Shown here: piece by piece, positions 59,118 to 64,000 of the stretch
Layout of the letters: each line of letters begins with the position of its first letter
How positions within the stretch are numbered: the stretch's first letter is position 1
Source of the DNA: Terebella lapidaria
Taxonomy: Eukaryota > Annelida > Polychaeta > Terebellida > Terebellidae
Assembly: GCA_949152475.1 (NCBI GenBank)
Contig: OX424569.1
Span: forward strand, 31,665,950 to 31,729,949
Direction: 5' to 3'
Length of the DNA stretch: 64,000 nucleotides
Program-made: the position numbers and the translations under genes
Notes under the pieces: generated by a model
Told to the model about the DNA's origin: nothing
Database searches by the model: none
Seen by the model: only the letters and a program-made list of their open reading frames with translations

Positions 59118-60623
59118 GGCCTGTATTCTGAAAGCTCACTCATACTCATCCTCCACTCACACTCAAGTGAGGTATACTCAAGTAGGGCTCAAGGAGCACA
59201 GGAGTGTGAGTTTAAGGTCAACCTCGCTTTTCTGAGGTATTGCTCACACTCAGCTGGATTTAGCCCTTTTGGTATTCACAGAGGTCACTCAAGTGTTACT
59301 CACTGGAGGGAAGCTTTAGTGCAGCAGATATGTTGAATTATTGTGGGTTTCGTGGTAAAAGTGTTAAAATTGGTACAATTCAGACCGAGTAGATTCTAGC
59401 TAGAATATATCGATCAATATATTGATTCTAGCTAGAATACATAGCCAGATTGACCGATGCCAGAAATATCACGAAAAATCTAAGATGATCACCGTCGCTT
59501 GTGACCAAATATTGAAATGGTCATTATAATTCTCCTAATGTTAACATATCAAGACAAAAGATTCTATTTCTAGGTTCTCTGACATGAGGAAGCCAACTAG
59601 ACACTCAGATTAAATATACAGTGATATAGAAGGTATCAATTTCCCAAATGACCCACCAAATTGCTAAATGTTGCCGAAAATAACATTAACCTACATGAAT
59701 GCAAGATGGCCGACAAAATATAGTGTCTACCCATTTCCCGAGTCCGAGATGATATGTGTATTGATTTCAAAATTCGTAATCATTTTTCAAGAATGCTGAT
59801 TCATTAGGAATTACTATCATTAATATCGTAATCATGAACACATAATATCATATCATAATCATATCAGTATCATAATATGATAAAGTTCAAAACTGTGTAA
59901 AATACATCATTGTATATTTTCAAAAATATGAAGTTGAAAGATACCTGTAGCATAAAACGTAGCGCTAACAATAATTTTATGTCTGTATGAATTGGATATC
60001 TACGCTGATTATGTGGTTCTATGGCTGGAGATACTAGTATCAATAGCCCCTGAAAGGTATCCTTTGTCATCTTGTACCATATCCGCAACTGCTCGTCGCT
60101 GACCTTACCGAAGTCAAAATTAAACTTTCTTCTCAAGTGACTACCATTATACATTTCAAAATATGCATATTTGCAAGTCTCTGGTCGCCTATCGATCATG
60201 ATTGTACACAAATTACCAAAGTGAGGAAGGCTCAAGGCAGGTTTACCTTCTCCTCAAGCTTTACTCAAAATCGTGCACTTAATTGAGTATGAGTGACGTC
60301 TTTGAATGCTATGAGGGTGAGGTCGACCTTCCACTCACTGAGGCCGACCTTACACTCAATGAGGATGAGGTGAGGTGAGACTCAATGAGTGTGAGTGTGA
60401 TAGACGTGGAATCAATACCCAGTATTAAGTATTCCGAGCAAACAAAACATGGTCCGTTATCCAATCTCATAGTCCGGGGACAGAAAGTCATATCAGGCAT
60501 ACGAAGTGAGAGAAAACAAAAATGACAGGGAAACTCATGAACCCCCGTAAATGGCCATTAGGAGGTGAAATCAGGTGTTCCGGAAAGGTTGAGCAGTTCC
60601 TGCCAGCTTTCAGAATACAGGCC
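59118..60623 (-). mobile_element. Harbinger-like DNA transposon, degraded, with a transposase exon fragment
   Basis: Perfect 19-bp inverted ends GGCCTGTATTCTGAAAGCT at 59118-59136 and 60605-60623. Subterminal regions are rich in CACTCAAGTGAG-like motifs. A minus-strand frame 60235-59946 reads WYKMTKDTFQGLLILVSPAI and DIKLLLALRFMLQ, the N-terminal pattern of HARBI1-type transposases, then hits a good splice donor (CAG/GTATCT). No DDE catalytic part follows, so the element is incomplete. The three-base flanks do not match cleanly. Confidence 0.55.
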
Positions 60624-60629
60624 ATATTC

Positions 60630-63120
60630 TTGCGATACATAGTACACGTTGGGGATAACCATCCGCGAAATAGTTCCCTGTGAGACACACCGCTAATCGC
60701 CATCCATAGCCATGCTTTCCCAGGGAAATAGGCCCAACAGTCTTATATTCATGAAAATAATTGTTTCTATGAACTAAACTTGCCAGGAGTAATTGTTTAT
60801 GCGATCTATTTTAACTGGGGTCTAATTATCTTTCACACCATCCATTAATATTACGCGTGTCCAATACACATTAGAGGCAATGGCCTCAATATGTGGCCGT
60901 GAGTTTCCACCAGGTTTTATGGTTTCCTCTGATATGAATGACCCAACAGGGGATAACAATGAGAGCGGTTTACTCGTTCCTGACTTGTTTCAAACTAACA
61001 GAATTAAATCTCCTTTAAACTAGAATAAAGAGAAATTTCGTACTCCATAAAATTGCCAACAGACCCATCCGTCAGAAAGTTCACAAATTTAAGGTGTGAT
61101 TGCACGTAACTTACCGGTGACTGCACTGCGGCACTTTTCCATTGACTTATAATGTGAAAGTAAAGGTAACAAAATCGCCAAAACAATACAATCCCCTGAC
61201 CTAAAACTTGGCTAGCATACACACATATACTCATGGATGATGAACCGAGACATGGTTTCATAAATGATATCACGAAAGCTGTATAATTTGATGATTAGAT
61301 AAATCATTTTATACGTTTCACCAAAACGAAGATTCGAGTGTTCTGCTTGACAAGCACTGGCTGTTGCATATATTCATTCCTTGTTGTCGTCAAAATAATG
61401 AGAATATCTAGGGCTATACTTTCTGTGAGATGAATACAATGAGCTGAACATTCATAATCCCAAACACCTCGGTGCACGCGAGTGCATATCACCCGTGAGT
61501 TTTACTGGCCTCACTAGCTATTTGCTGCACAGCAAAATCCTTTCGCCCGCCCTGTTGTGAGTGTATTTTGTAGACTGAGAAATAGGTCGGAAAATGACAT
61601 ATGAAAACGATGAATTTAACAAATTTAACATTGCTTAGTAAGAAACAGAGTCTCGGTTAGTAATCCTTGATGGCTAACAATAAGAAAGGCAAAGTTTCAC
61701 GTTGATTGGAAGTGTGTAAATTCTTGAATTTGTTACCTTTATATTTACATTATAAGTGAATGGACAGCTGGTCACTGCCAGGTTCATGACGATCACATGC
61801 AATCAATCCTTAAGACTTTCATCTTACCAGGAATTCATAGCAGAGCGCAGGTGCTGACTTCTAAACTGCTCAAACAGGGATACATTTAAGACTGGAAGGT
61901 ATCCGTGTTTGATACGTAGACTGAGGTCGACATTGAAGAAGTTTTAACGATCGTCACTATCAGACTATCACACCAGCGAAACCGACTAGCTGAAAGCGCG
62001 TTCCCTCGATCAAAGATGGCGAGCCGTAGGTTTTGCTTCGATTTGTTTTGTTTATTTGTATGGTTTGTGTTTTATGTAGATGAAGCACATATTACTTCGG
62101 ACAACAGACATTATAAACAGGTTGTATGTCACTTAAAACACATAAATAATGAATATTTCTTATCGCTGAAAACCTGCACTGATTAACGGAACGCAATACA
62201 ATGATTTACGGAAAGTGGCAGACAATTTATGTCTGGATGAACGGAACGCGCAAAAACCATGTTGCATGAAATAAATGAATAAACCAATATGTGACTCAAC
62301 AAATTGGTGAGAATAACTATTTATGCACACGTGTGTTTCTTTCATAACGTCGAAGAGGATTCCTCACTATAAAATTAGGAACATTATGGTGTTTCACTAT
62401 CATTTCTCAATTTAGGAAATAGCTCGTGTTCGAAGAACATTTCAACACGAATGCCAATTTTCTCCCTGGAATACAAATATTGCAGGCCTGAAACTCCCAA
62501 TAAAAAGTCCCAGATTATGTAATATACTAGTATCAATAGTACAGGTAGGCCCTACCAAAAAATTTGTATTATTTATTTTGTTTTTTTTCTATTCGTTTTT
62601 TTTTTGTTTTTAACGTTTTGCTGGTCGATTTTAAGCCGAAAAATTTCACCCTTTGGAAATCATTTTCTCAATTACTAGTATCCCTATGTACCATATGTTT
62701 CGAAATGGTACATAGTTTGTATCACTATTTGAATATAGACCGAAAGAGCATAAAATAACCAGAATGGTTTCCAGATCAGTAGTGTGATGGCTGAAATTAG
62801 TATTATGAACATGTATATGGACAGTCATTGTGGAATTTATGATCGATATATTCGTTCCAGCTTTGAATTATAAGCTCTGACCTTGAATAAGAATAACGAT
62901 CTGGACTGAAAATTGCCCCATGCACAAAAAAAGTTATACCGATACGAAAACGTTATATGGTTATCCATGATCTATTTGACATTTCATGACATTGTAATAT
63001 TGATATGAAAATATGTGTACTTGCAGAAAAACTAGCATGAGATGCAATTAAAGTCCACCAAGTACCGGTCGGTACGAATCAGTCCTCACCCTATTCCGCC
63101 ATGCACTATGTTGAACAAGT
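60630..63120. other. Intergenic DNA, nothing recognised
   Basis: AT-rich, with only short frames lacking splice or family support. Confidence 0.3.
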
Positions 63121-63139
63121 ATAAGTCGCGCCCGCGACA

Positions 63140-63600
63140 ATTGGGCGGGTTGCATCGAGGAGGGCTGTTAGTGGAAGGAATTGGCATTGTTCTCATGTAT
63201 TATCAAGTTCGAAGTCCTGCCACGACTTGAAAAATAGGTCAAGGTCACCCATCATCGAACTTGTCTGAGATCTGCTCATGATGCACCTCCGGTATGATTT
63301 TGGCGGTATTTCGTTAAAAACTTTGTAAGTTATCGCGTTCACAAGGTACGAAGTTCTGTTTTCATGTATTGTCAAGTTCGAAGTCCTGCCACGACCTGAA
63401 AAATTGGTCAAGGTCACCCATCATCGAACTTGTCCGAGATCTGCTCATGATGCACCTCTGGTATGATTTTGGCGGTATTTCGTTAAAAACTTTGTAAGTT
63501 ATCGCGTTCACAAGAAATTGTTGACGGACGGACGGACGGACGGACAGACAGACGGACACGCCAATCTAATAGGCGGGTTGGTTGCACGCAACCCGCCCAA
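63140..63600. repeat. (GGAC)n-bearing repeat with a 169-bp direct duplication
   Basis: It opens near TTGGGCGGGTTGCATCG and closes with GGCGGGTTGGTTGCACGCAA followed by CCCGCCC, which forms a hairpin. A ~169-bp block starting TCAAGTTCGAAGTCCTGCC is present twice (63203 and 63372). GACGGACGGACGGAC follows near 63523. It contains AGGTCAAGGTCACC half-sites like the R1 family. Confidence 0.6.
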
Positions 63601-64000
63601 AAACGCGAGAACTGTAAATTTTCATTACGACGATACCATGGAAAACTTATGTACGTTCATATAAAATGCCTAGTATGTTATAATGCCTCAGTTATAACTG
63701 AAGGATTCCATTCCTCAGTGTACATCAAAGCACACTCTGGACATAATAATCTGAATGTACATATCTGTGTGTAAAGTCCAGTTAAGATATTGTTAGGTGT
63801 GTGGTACGGTATCAAATGAACATAACATGATGCATAGCATGATTAATTACATACAGTGCGGTTCACCATCTGAATTCCCAAGCTATAAATGACAAAAATT
63901 CATTCATGATCATGTCAGTGATGTTTGCATATGGACTACATAGGCCTGCATTTCGTAATGACGCACGGAACACCTCATTATTATATGTTTCTTAAATTTG
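63601..64000. other. Window end, nothing recognised
   Basis: AT-rich sequence without an exon or repeat that I can name. Confidence 0.3.

Overview
The window is AT-rich animal DNA: genes split into short exons with canonical GT..AG introns, kilobase introns packed with transposons, LINE fragments, MITEs and minisatellites. The two recognisable proteins (a bilaterian MBOAT1/2-type acyltransferase and an SLC22-type transporter) and the repeat style (many (CCGTC)n-bearing interspersed repeats, frequent aggcct motifs) suggest a marine invertebrate, perhaps a non-vertebrate deuterostome or a lophotrochozoan. I cannot name the species from sequence alone.

Genes, left to right. (1) A small plus-strand gene (coding exons 4396-6318) encodes a 392-residue protein with a long acidic N-terminal region and two membrane segments, resembling neurensin/TMEM74 proteins. 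(2) A minus-strand ankyrin-repeat gene has five coding exons visible between 15770 and 8483; its 5' end is not found. Its intron at 11814-15533 carries an L2/CR1-like LINE in the same orientation. (3) A complete 12-exon plus-strand gene (27998-38913) encodes a 477-residue MBOAT1/2-like lysophospholipid acyltransferase with both catalytic signatures. (4) A complete 12-exon plus-strand gene (46290-57501) encodes a 615-residue SLC22-type transporter. Exon phases were traced by hand and agree at every junction listed. The four genes share no obvious pathway.

Mobile DNA makes up much of the rest. Three long palindromic foldback-like elements (19601-22043, 24083-25684, 47219-48715) have arms built largely from element-specific minisatellites and are bounded by short direct repeats (TTCATT, GTAC, GTCGTC). 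Others include two hAT-type MITEs lying side by side with three identical 8-bp target duplications (28935-30171), two TTAA-flanked elements (17644-19421, 31210-31449), a TA-flanked palindromic MITE (28323-28890), Harbinger-like elements (51572-52873, 59118-60623), Helitron-like 3' ends (to 26397 and 41556), an array with an exact 147-bp period, and a dispersed repeat family rich in AGGTCA nuclear-receptor half-sites. I recognised no retroviral, LTR or Polinton-type element.

Stretches where I see no gene: 1-480, 1140-4376, 6319-8482 (apart from the probable 3' UTR of gene 1), 15840-17640, 39000-39726, 41560-43010, 43720-45290, 57730-59117 (apart from a tandem duplication), 60630-63120 and 63600-64000.
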